Below are positions 27,215-34,793 of a DNA stretch of 64,000 nucleotides, in pieces. The DNA comes from Saccharopolyspora kobensis (lineage in GTDB: Bacteria; Actinomycetota; Actinomycetes; Mycobacteriales; Pseudonocardiaceae). The notes below the pieces were generated by a model. That model did not search any database and had not been told where the DNA came from. It saw nothing but the letters and a program-made list of their open reading frames with translations. The translations under genes and the position numbers were made by a program. The first letter of the stretch is position 1, and every line of letters starts with the position of its first letter. The stretch lies in NCBI RefSeq assembly GCF_900108315.1, contig NZ_FNVB01000004.1, positions 744,001-808,000 on the forward strand. The letters are read 5' to 3'.

Positions 27215-28669
27215 TCACGCCGGTTCGTGCCTGGTCTGCGGGATGCCCCAGGGGTTCTCGTCGCGGAGGGCTTCCGGGAGGAGGGCTTGCGGGACGTTCT
27301 GGTAGGTGACCGGGCGGAGGAAGCGGTCGATCGCGGCGGTGCCCACCGAGGTGAAGCGGGCGTCCGTCGTGGCCGGGTAGGGGCCTCCGTGGTGCATCGC
27401 GGGGGAGACCGCGACGCCCGTCGGCCAGCCGTTGAACAGCAGGCGGCCCGCCCGGTCGCGCAGGCGGCTCACCAGGCTCGCGGCGAACTCCGCATCGGAA
27501 TCCTCGGCGTGCAGCGTCGCCGTGAGGTTGCCCTCGAAGGCTTCGGCCGCTCGGCGGGCTTCGTCCTCGGAGGCGTAGGTGACCACGATGGACAGCGGGC
27601 CGAACACCTCCTCCAGCAGCGCCTCGCGGTTGGCCAGCAGCGTGGCGACGTCGGTGGTCAGCAGCGTCGGCGCGGTGCCGTCGTCGGTGCTGCCCTCCGC
27701 CAGCACCCGCACTCCCGGCACCTCGGTCACCGCGGCGCGGCGGTTGCAGTAGCCCTCGTGCAGGCGCTCGTTGAGCATCTTGTGCGCCGCCACGGCCCTC
27801 GACTCCTCGGCGAGCACCTCGTCCAGGCCGTGGTCGGCGGGCAGGAACAGCAGGCCCGGTTTGGTGCAGAGCTGGCCCGCGTTGCCGGAGTACGACGTCA
27901 CGTAGCCCTTGGCGATCTCCGCGCCGCGCGCGCGGATCGCGCCGGGCGCGGCGAAGACCGGGTTGAGGCTGCCCAGTTCGCCGAAGAACGGGATCGGTGT
28001 CGGGCGGGAGTTGGCGATGTCGAACAGCGCCCGGCCCGCCGGCACCGATCCGGTGAAGGCGGCCGCCTTGACCCGGGGATCCCGCAGCGCCACAGCGCCG
28101 GTCTCCAGGCCGAGCACGACGTGGAAAACCCCGTCCGGGGCACCGGATTCCGCCAGGGCGGCGGTGATGATCTCGCCGGTGCGCACCGAAAGCCGCGGGT
28201 GCCCCGGGTGCGCCTTGAGGACGACCGGGCAGCCGGCGGCCAGCGCCGAGGCGGTGTCGCCGCCTGCGACGGAGAACGCGAACGGGAAGTTGCTCGCGGC
28301 GAACACCAGCACCGGCCCCACCGGTACCAGCACGCGGCGCAGGTCCGGTTTGGCGCCCAGCGGGAAATCCGGGTCCGCGCCGTCCACAGCGGCCTGCAGG
28401 TAGCCGCCATCGTCGAGGACACCGGCGAACAGCCGCAGCTGGAAGGTGGTGCGCTTGAGCTCGCCCGTCAGCCGTCCCTCGGACAGGTTGGACTCGGCCA
28501 TGGCCAGCGGCACGAGCTCGCCGGAGGCGGCGTCGAGCGCGTCGGCGACGGCGCGGACCTGCCGGGCGCGGGTGGCGGGTGACTGCGAGCCGAACGCCTC
28601 GGCGGCTTCGGCGGCCCGCTGCAGGGCGGTTTCGAGTTCGGCTGGCGTGGTGTCCGGGATCTCGGTCAA
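27215..28669 (-). CDS. aldehyde dehydrogenase, alpha-ketoglutarate semialdehyde dehydrogenase type
   Basis: A 484-residue NADP-type aldehyde dehydrogenase. Its form is that of bacterial KGSADH/fatty-aldehyde enzymes: FAASNFPFAFSVAGGDTASAL, FTGSVPAGRALFDIA, the general base Glu in PFFGELGSLNPVF, and the catalytic Cys in YSGNAGQLCTKPGLLF. These enzymes oxidise 2,5-dioxovalerate to 2-oxoglutarate in sugar-acid, hydroxyproline or glucarate breakdown. No other gene of such a pathway is adjacent, so substrate is open. The TTG at 28669 lies after AGGACGGG. It is convergent with the RibD-C gene, 10 bp between. Confidence 0.5.
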   Translation of the reverse strand: MTEIPDTTPAELETALQRAAEAAEAFGSQSPATRARQVRAVADALDAASGELVPLAMAESNLSEGRLTGELKRTTFQLRLFAGVLDDGGYLQAAVDGADPDFPLGAKPDLRRVLVPVGPVLVFAASNFPFAFSVAGGDTASALAAGCPVVLKAHPGHPRLSVRTGEIITAALAESGAPDGVFHVVLGLETGAVALRDPRVKAAAFTGSVPAGRALFDIANSRPTPIPFFGELGSLNPVFAAPGAIRARGAEIAKGYVTSYSGNAGQLCTKPGLLFLPADHGLDEVLAEESRAVAAHKMLNERLHEGYCNRRAAVTEVPGVRVLAEGSTDDGTAPTLLTTDVATLLANREALLEEVFGPLSIVVTYASEDEARRAAEAFEGNLTATLHAEDSDAEFAASLVSRLRDRAGRLLFNGWPTGVAVSPAMHHGGPYPATTDARFTSVGTAAIDRFLRPVTYQNVPQALLPEALRDENPWGIPQTRHEPA

Positions 28670-28850
28670 CGTGCCCGTCCTTTGCGCGATGCGAGTGGCG
28701 TCACCGACACCGTAGTACCTCCAGCGGCCGACAGGCCGGACAACGTTCGGCATATTGGCAGATCGGCGTGCGCACGGCCGGAAGTTGATCTCACGGTACG
28801 CTCACGCGCCGTCACCTGGTGCAACTGCGAACGGCGAATTGGGGGCCGGC

Positions 28851-29216
28851 GTGCGAATCAGGGTTTCGGTCGACGGCGATCCGCAGGACTTCGAGGACCT
28901 CTCCGACCTGCTGGCGGCGGACCTGGGCGAACAGGTGTCGGCGAGAGCGGGCGATCCGGTCGGCGGCGCGATGGGGATGGGCATCGACCTGTGGGTCGCG
29001 CTGGCCGCCGCGGGATCGGTCACCGCGCTGGCGAAGACGCTGCAGATCTGGCTGAAGCACCGCCGTCCCGACGTCAGCGCGACGATCACCGGCCCGGACG
29101 GCCGCACCGTCGAGGTCTTCGTGAGCGATGCGGAGGACCCCGAGGCGGTGCTGAACAAGGTGGCGGAGCTGGCCGAGCCCGCGGAGAGGCGCGGTGATGC
29201 CGCCGACGCTTCCTGA
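28851..29216 (+). CDS. effector-associated constant component EACC1
   Basis: A 121-residue protein starting at GTG 28851 (RIRVSVDGDP..). The sequence matches the EACC1 family known from ternary conflict systems of multicellular bacteria: a short alpha/beta start, a Gly-rich hydrophobic helix (MGMGIDLWVALAAAGSVTALAKTLQIWLKHRR), and the ending VSATITGPDGRTVEVF. It is always encoded with a protease-like or other effector; here the next gene, overlapping by 20-23 bp, encodes a caspase-WD40 protein. The biochemical activity of EACC1 is unknown; it is thought to be a constant partner of variable effectors, and the hydrophobic segment could contact membrane or the partner. Confidence 0.5.
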   Translation: MRIRVSVDGDPQDFEDLSDLLAADLGEQVSARAGDPVGGAMGMGIDLWVALAAAGSVTALAKTLQIWLKHRRPDVSATITGPDGRTVEVFVSDAEDPEAVLNKVAELAEPAERRGDAADAS

Positions 29217-30858
29217 TCGGGACCGCTCGCGCGCGGTCCTGATCGGCACCAGCCGTTACGAACACCTGCCCCAGCTGCCTGCGGTGCACGGCAACTTGCA
29301 CGCCCTGCGCAGTGCTCTCACCGACGAGCGCACCGGCGGCTTCGCTCCTGAGCACTGCGTGGTCGTGGAGAACCCGAAAGGCGTTGCCACCACCTACGAC
29401 GTGCTGCGCTCGGCGGCGTTCGAGGCGACGGACACGCTGCTGGTCTACTACGCCGGTCACGGGCTCGTCGGCACCAAGGCCACCGAGCTGTACCCGGGGC
29501 TCCCCGACAGCACCGCGGACGACGCGGACCGGCTGTGGATCGAAGCGCTGGACTTCGAGCGCGTTCGCGGTGTCATGCGCTGGAAGACGGCGAAGAACCG
29601 GATCCTGGTGCTGGACTGCTGCTTCAGCGGCCGGTCGGTGGGCGATTTCATGTCGCCGGTCGGGCAAGCGGTGGCCGAGGCGACGGCCGTCAGCGGCACC
29701 GTCACGCTGGCTTCTTCGGCGGGCAACGAGGTGTCGCTGGCACCTGACGGCGCCGAGTTCACCGCGTTCAGCGGCGAGCTGGTCAAGTTGCTGCGCAACG
29801 GAATTCCGGGCGAGCCCGAGCTGCTCTCCCTGGACGCGATCTTCGCCCTGCTGGAACGCGAGATGCGCGTGCAGGGCAACCCGGTTCCGACCATGCGCAC
29901 CACGGACGGCGGAGGCAGCCTCGCGCTGGTCCGCAACCGCGCCGCGATGCCGAATGCGCCGCAGTGGCCTGATAACCCACCGAGGAGAAGCCGTCGAGGC
30001 GTGCTCAAGGCAGCGCTCGGCGCGGGCGTTCTCGGTGCCGGCGGCTGGGGGGTTTTCACGCTCGTCCGGCCCTCGGCGACTCCACAGGCACCGGCCGACG
30101 CCGGGCCCCAGCCGCCAGCGGTCGTGCCCACCGCCCCGGACCGCCCGGAAGCAGTGGTGTTCAGCCCGGCCGGGGACCTGCTCGTCGCCGGGAGCTACCG
30201 GACGTTGCGGATGTGGGACACCCGCAGCCGGCAGGAGCTGCCCGCGCTCGACGCGGGTGCGATGACTCGCAGCCTCGCGTTCAGCCCGGACGGCGCGGTC
30301 TTGGCGGTCGGCTCGGTGGAGCGGGCGGAATCGGGGTCGAAGGTGCTGCTCTGGGACGTGCGGACCCGCCGGCTGATCGGGGAGCTGCCCGCGGAGCACG
30401 GGAACTGGGTCGATGGCGTGGCCTTCGACCGGACCGGCGCGATGCTGGCGACGTGCGGTCACGACGAGGAGGTGCGTCTCTGGGACGCCGAGCGGCGCAC
30501 CGCGCGCGGCACGCTGACCGGGCACGGCGGGACCGGCGTGCACAGCGTGGCGTTCCACCCGGAAGAGGACTTCCTCGCGTCCGCGGGCAACGACAAGACC
30601 GTCCGGATCTGGAACCTGAAAACCCAGCAGCAGTGGGGAGATGCGCTGGTGCACCCGGAGACGGTGCGAGCCGTGGCCTACAGCCCGGTCGACGGGGCGA
30701 TGATCGCCACCGCCTGCTGGAACAAGGAGGTGTGGCTGTGGGACGCGGGCACCAGGAAGGTCATCGACCGGTTCCCCGCCACGTCGATCAACACCTGCTG
30801 CCTGGCGTTCCGCCCCGACGGACTCCTCGCGGCGGCCGGGTACGCCCCGGAGGGCTGA
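29197..30858 (+). CDS. caspase-like protease with transmembrane segment and WD40 blades, truncated by in-frame TGA
   Basis: A 553-residue product as annotated. Residues about 10-250 are a caspase-like (peptidase C14) domain: RAVLIGTSRYEHLPQLPAV, the catalytic His88 in YYAGHG and Cys142 in LVLDCCFSGRS. A basic stretch and hydrophobic helix (about 263-290, SRRGVLK then an Ala/Gly/Val run) follows, then WD40 repeats from about 310. Blades 1-5 are complete; blade 6 is cut by TGA at 30856-30858. The same frame continues to 31026 and would finish blades 6 and 7. Start: ATG 29197 (GTG 29194 also possible) overlapping the EACC1 gene, so translation is coupled. The predicted role is a protease effector triggered by a sensed signal, with the propeller as sensor or scaffold. 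Confidence 0.5.
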   Translation: MPPTLPDRDRSRAVLIGTSRYEHLPQLPAVHGNLHALRSALTDERTGGFAPEHCVVVENPKGVATTYDVLRSAAFEATDTLLVYYAGHGLVGTKATELYPGLPDSTADDADRLWIEALDFERVRGVMRWKTAKNRILVLDCCFSGRSVGDFMSPVGQAVAEATAVSGTVTLASSAGNEVSLAPDGAEFTAFSGELVKLLRNGIPGEPELLSLDAIFALLEREMRVQGNPVPTMRTTDGGGSLALVRNRAAMPNAPQWPDNPPRRSRRGVLKAALGAGVLGAGGWGVFTLVRPSATPQAPADAGPQPPAVVPTAPDRPEAVVFSPAGDLLVAGSYRTLRMWDTRSRQELPALDAGAMTRSLAFSPDGAVLAVGSVERAESGSKVLLWDVRTRRLIGELPAEHGNWVDGVAFDRTGAMLATCGHDEEVRLWDAERRTARGTLTGHGGTGVHSVAFHPEEDFLASAGNDKTVRIWNLKTQQQWGDALVHPETVRAVAYSPVDGAMIATACWNKEVWLWDAGTRKVIDRFPATSINTCCLAFRPDGLLAAAGYAPEG

Positions 30859-31026
30859 GCCAACCAGCTGGACGTGTGGAACCTCCAGACGCGGGAGAAG
30901 CTGCGCGACCCGGTCGGAGGTCATCGCGGCGTGATCAGCGGTATCGCGCACAACTGGCCCGGTGACCTGGTGGTGACCGCGGGCTGGGACCACACCATCC
31001 GCTTCCGGCGCTTCCCCGGGCGCTGA
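30859..31026 (+). pseudogene. cut-off end of the caspase-WD40 protein (blade 6 end and blade 7)
   Basis: In frame with the upstream gene after its TGA: 55 codons reading ANQLDVWNLQTREKLRDPVG, then a typical last blade with VVTAGWDHTIRFRRF, ending at TGA 31024-31026. No start codon or ribosome site of its own is evident. It completes a seven-bladed propeller if the TGA were read through. Confidence 0.5.
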
Positions 31027-31028
31027 AT

Positions 31029-31069
31029 CCCGCGTGCCGGGCACCTCGCCGAAGTGCCCGGCACGCGGG
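31029..31069. terminator. bidirectional terminator hairpin after the caspase gene
   Basis: Perfect 16-bp stem CCCGCGTGCCGGGCAC (31029-31044) with its complement (31054-31069), 9-nt loop. It starts 2 bp after the downstream TGA at 31024-31026, and the oppositely oriented MetE-like gene ends 20 bp further on. Confidence 0.5.
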
Positions 31070-31088
31070 GATCGCCCTGCCGAGTGCG

Positions 31089-32153
31089 CTAGAGGCCGAG
31101 GGCGTCAGCGGCCATGGCCGTTCCCCGGACTCGGGCTTCGATCTTGGCGAAGGCCGTTTCGCGGGAGGTGGAGGTGTCGTCGGCGAACGGGGAGAAGCCG
31201 CAGTCGTCGCAGGTGCCCAGCTGGTCCGCGGGGATGTGGCGGGCCGCGGCCAGCACCCGGTCGCGCACCTCCTCCGGCGTCTCGATGCGCGGGTCGATCG
31301 GGTCGGTCACGCCGACGAACACCCGGATCCCCGGGCGCAGCCGGTCGGCGATCGCGCCGAGCACCCGCTCGGGGTCCGGTTCGCTGGCCAGCTGGACGTA
31401 GAAGTTGCCGACCTGCAGGTCGAACAGCTTCGGCAGCAGCCCCGCGTAGTCCACGTCCAGGCTGTGCGTCGAATCGTGGTCCCCGCCGGGGCACGTGTGC
31501 ACCCCGATCCGGACCTGCTCCTCCGGGCCGAACCGGTCGAGCACCGAGTTGTTCAGCGCGATGAAGTCGTCGAGCAGGCCACCCGATGGATCCAGCTTGA
31601 GCGACAGCCGGGCCTCGGTGAAGTCCAGCTGGACGAGGTGCGCACCGGCTTCCAGGCAGCGGCGGACGTCGGCTTCGGCTTCGTCGGCGAGGTCCTGGAG
31701 GAACGCTTCGCGGGAGTAGCCGTCGATGCCCTCAGCCGGGTAGAGCGGGCTCAGCGCGGACGGGGCGATGATCGCCTGCTTGACCGGCAGGTCGGTGTGC
31801 TCGCGGGCGCTGCGGAGGAAGCTGTCGGCGTGGACCCGGTAGCGGAACGGTCCCGCGGTCAGGCGGGGGAGCTGCCTGGTGTGCCCGTCGGCGAACGGGA
31901 TGACCGCGCCGTCCGGGGCGAGGGCGTCGAGACCGGCGATCGGGTAGGTGAGGAAGCTCGGTTTGCGCTGCTCGCCGTCCACCACGACGGGGCAGCCCAG
32001 CTTCGCCAGCCTGGTCAGCGTGTCGGCGGTCGCCCGGGCCTGGAGCTCGGCGAGCGCGGCGTCATCGATCTGCCCTGCGGCGTGCTCGGCGAGGCCTCGG
32101 AGCAGCTCCGGCGGCCGGGGGATGCTGCCGATCGGCTCGGTGGGGAGTCTCAT
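31089..32153 (-). CDS. cobalamin-independent methionine synthase-like protein (MetE C-terminal type)
   Basis: A 354-residue protein equivalent to the catalytic half of MetE. TEPIGSIPRP at the start is the conserved MetE-C entry; HTCPGGDHDSTHS gives the His-x-Cys zinc ligands, and GTCDDCGFSP near the end supplies the last Cys; Glu in the barrel (LDFTEARL) also fits. The short form is like archaeal and actinobacterial short MetE-like enzymes that take methyl groups from donors other than methyltetrahydrofolate triglutamate, so the substrate is uncertain. ATG at 32153 (MRLPTEPIG) was chosen by homology of the first strand. Confidence 0.5.
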   Translation of the reverse strand: MRLPTEPIGSIPRPPELLRGLAEHAAGQIDDAALAELQARATADTLTRLAKLGCPVVVDGEQRKPSFLTYPIAGLDALAPDGAVIPFADGHTRQLPRLTAGPFRYRVHADSFLRSAREHTDLPVKQAIIAPSALSPLYPAEGIDGYSREAFLQDLADEAEADVRRCLEAGAHLVQLDFTEARLSLKLDPSGGLLDDFIALNNSVLDRFGPEEQVRIGVHTCPGGDHDSTHSLDVDYAGLLPKLFDLQVGNFYVQLASEPDPERVLGAIADRLRPGIRVFVGVTDPIDPRIETPEEVRDRVLAAARHIPADQLGTCDDCGFSPFADDTSTSRETAFAKIEARVRGTAMAADALGL

Positions 32154-32250
32154 GGCTCGGACGATAGGGACGGCCGGAACCGCGACGCGGAGTTTCACCC
32201 GGTTGCCCGGGCCGCGTTCCCGGATTTCACCCGGCCAGCAGATCGACTGC

Positions 32251-32286
32251 GACGGCACCTCCGACCGGGCGGTCGGAGGTGCCGTC
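32251..32286. terminator. terminator hairpin after fprA
   Basis: Perfect 16-bp stem GACGGCACCTCCGACC (32251-32266) with its complement (32271-32286), 4-nt loop, 27 bp beyond the fprA stop codon. Confidence 0.5.
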
Positions 32287-32313
32287 GAAAAGCACTGCGG
32301 GAGCGGGAGAAGC

Positions 32314-33663
32314 TCACTCCGCGCGGGAGATGCGCACCATCTCGTCGCGGGGGACGACCTTGACCCGCTCGCGGCCCTGGGCCTCGCCCAGCGCCTTCTC
32401 GTGGGCGTCCAGGCGGCCCCAGCCCTCCCACGTCGTGTACTCCACGCCGCGCTCTTCCAGCAGCCGCAGGATGCTCTCGGCCGACGGGTCCTCCGCCCGC
32501 GGCATCGACTCCAGGTCGGCCAGCAGGTTGTTGATCGTCTCCAGCGCGTCGCCCTTGGTGTGGCCGATCAGGCCCACCGGGCCGCGCTTGATCCAGCCCG
32601 TCGTGTAGACGCCGGGCATGTGCTCGCCGTCCAGGTCCAGCACCCGGCCGCCGTCGTTGGGCACCACGCCCGCGGCGTGGTCGAACGGGATGTCGGCCAG
32701 CGGCGAGCTCAGGTAGCCCACCGCGCGGTAGACCTGCTGCACCGGGTAGGTCTCGTACTCGCCGGTGCCGCGCACGTTGCCGTCACCGGTGAGCTCCATG
32801 ACCTCGACCTTGAAGCCCTCGACCCGGTCGGTGCCCCGCACCTCGACCGGCGCGCGCAGGAAGTGCAGGTGCAGCCGCCGCGAGGTGTTGTTCTTCGGGT
32901 CGCGCAGCGCCCAGTCCTGCAGCGTCTTGACGATCGTCTTCACCTGGTTGTTGGTGCGGATCGCCTCCTCGCTGGCCTCGTCGAGCTCGAAGCCCTCGGG
33001 GTGCACGATGACCTCGACGTCGTCCTGGTGGTCGAGCTCGCGCAGCTCCAGCGGGGTGAACTTGGCCTGCGCCGGACCGCGCCGGGCGAACAGGTGCACG
33101 TCGGTGACCCGCGAGTCCTTCAGACCGCGGTGCACGTTCTCCGGGATCTCGGTGCTCAGCAGGTCGTCGGCCTGCTTGGCCAGCACGCGGGCGACGTCCA
33201 GCGCCACGTTGCCCGCGCCGATCACCGCGACCTGCTCGCCGTCCAGCGTCCACTCGCGCGGCGCCTCCGGGTAGCCGTCGTACCAGTAGACGAAGTCGGC
33301 GGCGCCGAAGCTGTGCGGCAGGTCGATGCCGGGGATGTCCAGCGGGCGGTCCTGGTCCGCGCCGGTGGCGAAGATGACCGCGTCGTAGTGGTGCCGCAGG
33401 TCGTCGAGCTTGACGTCCACGCCGTAGTCCACGTGCCCGAGGAAGCGGATCTCCGGCTTCTCCAGCACCCGGTGCAGCGCGCTGACGATGCCCTTGATGC
33501 GCGGGTGGTCGGGCGCCACGCCGTAGCGGATCAGACCGTAGGGCGCGGGCATCCGGTCCAGCAGGTCGATCTCGACCGGGGTCTCGGACTTGGTCAGGAT
33601 GTCGGCCGCGTACACACCGGCCGGTCCGCTGCCGACGATCGCTACCCGCAGAGGGCGAGTCAT
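32314..33663 (-). CDS. fprA: ferredoxin/adrenodoxin-NADP+ reductase FprA
   Basis: A 449-residue flavoprotein of the adrenodoxin-reductase family. FAD motif VAIVGSGPAGVYAAD at residues 8-22, PYGLIRYGVAPDHPRIK, the NADPH-binding VAVIGAGNVALDVAR near 165, RRGPAQAKFT, and the C-terminal GWIKRGPVGLIGHTKGDA as in mycobacterial FprA. It moves electrons between NADPH and ferredoxins, for example for cytochromes P450 and Fe-S proteins. A candidate iron box lies about 100 bp upstream. Monocistronic with terminator. Confidence 0.5.
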   Translation of the reverse strand: MTRPLRVAIVGSGPAGVYAADILTKSETPVEIDLLDRMPAPYGLIRYGVAPDHPRIKGIVSALHRVLEKPEIRFLGHVDYGVDVKLDDLRHHYDAVIFATGADQDRPLDIPGIDLPHSFGAADFVYWYDGYPEAPREWTLDGEQVAVIGAGNVALDVARVLAKQADDLLSTEIPENVHRGLKDSRVTDVHLFARRGPAQAKFTPLELRELDHQDDVEVIVHPEGFELDEASEEAIRTNNQVKTIVKTLQDWALRDPKNNTSRRLHLHFLRAPVEVRGTDRVEGFKVEVMELTGDGNVRGTGEYETYPVQQVYRAVGYLSSPLADIPFDHAAGVVPNDGGRVLDLDGEHMPGVYTTGWIKRGPVGLIGHTKGDALETINNLLADLESMPRAEDPSAESILRLLEERGVEYTTWEGWGRLDAHEKALGEAQGRERVKVVPRDEMVRISRAE

Positions 33664-33983
33664 TCCATCTCCTCCTACCCCGAACGGTCCTCGGCCGGCC
33701 CGGAGTGCTCGCTGACTGGCCCATCACGACTGGGCCCGGTGGGCGTCCACCAAGACGCCTCCAGCTTAGGTATCCCTTACCCCGGATCTCGCGATGCGGA
33801 CGGTGACAATGCTCATACCGGAGCGCGGATCCGATCGTCCGGAACGCAGAGTGCGTGACTAGATGCGGCGGGTGACAGTAGGATCGCCGCTTGATCAACG
33901 TTCCGGTCGCGGTGGCTACCTCGCTCGACGACGCAGAGATGATCTCGGTGGCCGGGCGGACCAACGGCTGGAGGTCACGCGAG
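33664..33983. other. divergent control region of fprA and methyltransferase genes
   Basis: 320 bp, apart from possible N-terminal extension of the methyltransferase (TTG 33891). It contains the IdeR/DtxR-like box at 33766-33784; no other feature is clear. Confidence 0.5.
33766..33784. promoter_or_regulatory. possible IdeR/DtxR iron box upstream of fprA
   Basis: TTAGGTATCCCTTACCCCG agrees with the box consensus TWAGGTWAGSCTWACCTWA at 14 of 19 positions, the first half best. It lies about 100 bp from the fprA start. A weak match by itself; a metal-dependent repressor site is plausible because fprA feeds electrons to iron-sulfur proteins. Confidence 0.5.
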
Positions 33984-34793
33984 ATGCAGCAGCGGCCGGA
34001 CTGGGCGCCCGAGGGCGTCGACCTGGAGAAGCCCAGCGCAGCCAGGTGCTACGACTTCTACTTAGGCGGCGCGTACAACTTCGAGGTGGACCGCGAGCTC
34101 GGGCGCAAGGTCATGGAAGTGGTGCCCAACGTCCAGGAGATCGCGATCAACAACCGGGCGTTCCTGCGGCGCGCCGTGCGCTACTGCCTGGACCAGGGCG
34201 TCCGGCAGTTCCTGGACATCGGCTCGGGCATCCCCACCGTGGGCAACGTGCACGAGATCGCCCAGGCCGCGGACCCGGAATCCCGCGTGGTCTACGTGGA
34301 CAACGAGCCGGTCGCGGTCGCGCACAGCCGCGCCATCCTGGGCGACACCGAGCGGGCCACCATCGTGCAGGCCGACCTGCTCGACGTCGAGGGCGTCCTG
34401 GACGCGCCCGAGACGCGGCGGATGCTCGACTTCAGCCGGCCCATCGCCGTCATGATGGTCGCGCTGGTGCACTTCGTCGCGGACAGCAGCAACCCGCGCG
34501 AGGTGATCCGCCGCTACTACGAGCGCCTCCCGGCAGGCAGCTACCTCGGCTTCTCGCACGTCACCGGGGACCACTACATGGAGGGCGTGCAAGGCCTCGT
34601 GAAGCTCTACGAGGACAGCATCAACCCGGTCACGCTGCGCACCCGCGAGGAGGTCGCCGAGCTGATCGGCGACTTCGAGATCGTCGAGCCCGGCGTGGTC
34701 TACGTCCCGGACTGGCGGCCGGACACCGAGGAGGACGTCTGGGAGCAGCCGGAGCGGTCCATCGTCTACGGCGCAGTCGGACGCAAGGTGTGA
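33984..34793 (+). CDS. SAM-dependent methyltransferase (DUF574 type)
   Basis: A 269-residue protein of the actinobacterial DUF574 methyltransferase family. [30 protein letters not shown] is the family entry, [18 protein letters not shown] the SAM site, and [17 protein letters not shown] the acidic loop that binds the ribose. The ATG at 33984 follows GGAGG; TTG 33891 and ATG 33939 are alternatives with longer, unlikely N-termini. Its stop overlaps the start of the next gene by 4 bp, so the two products are made together. Substrate unknown. Confidence 0.5.
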   Translation: MQQRPDWAPEGVDLEKPSAARCYDFYLGGAYNFEVDRELGRKVMEVVPNVQEIAINNRAFLRRAVRYCLDQGVRQFLDIGSGIPTVGNVHEIAQAADPESRVVYVDNEPVAVAHSRAILGDTERATIVQADLLDVEGVLDAPETRRMLDFSRPIAVMMVALVHFVADSSNPREVIRRYYERLPAGSYLGFSHVTGDHYMEGVQGLVKLYEDSINPVTLRTREEVAELIGDFEIVEPGVVYVPDWRPDTEEDVWEQPERSIVYGAVGRKV

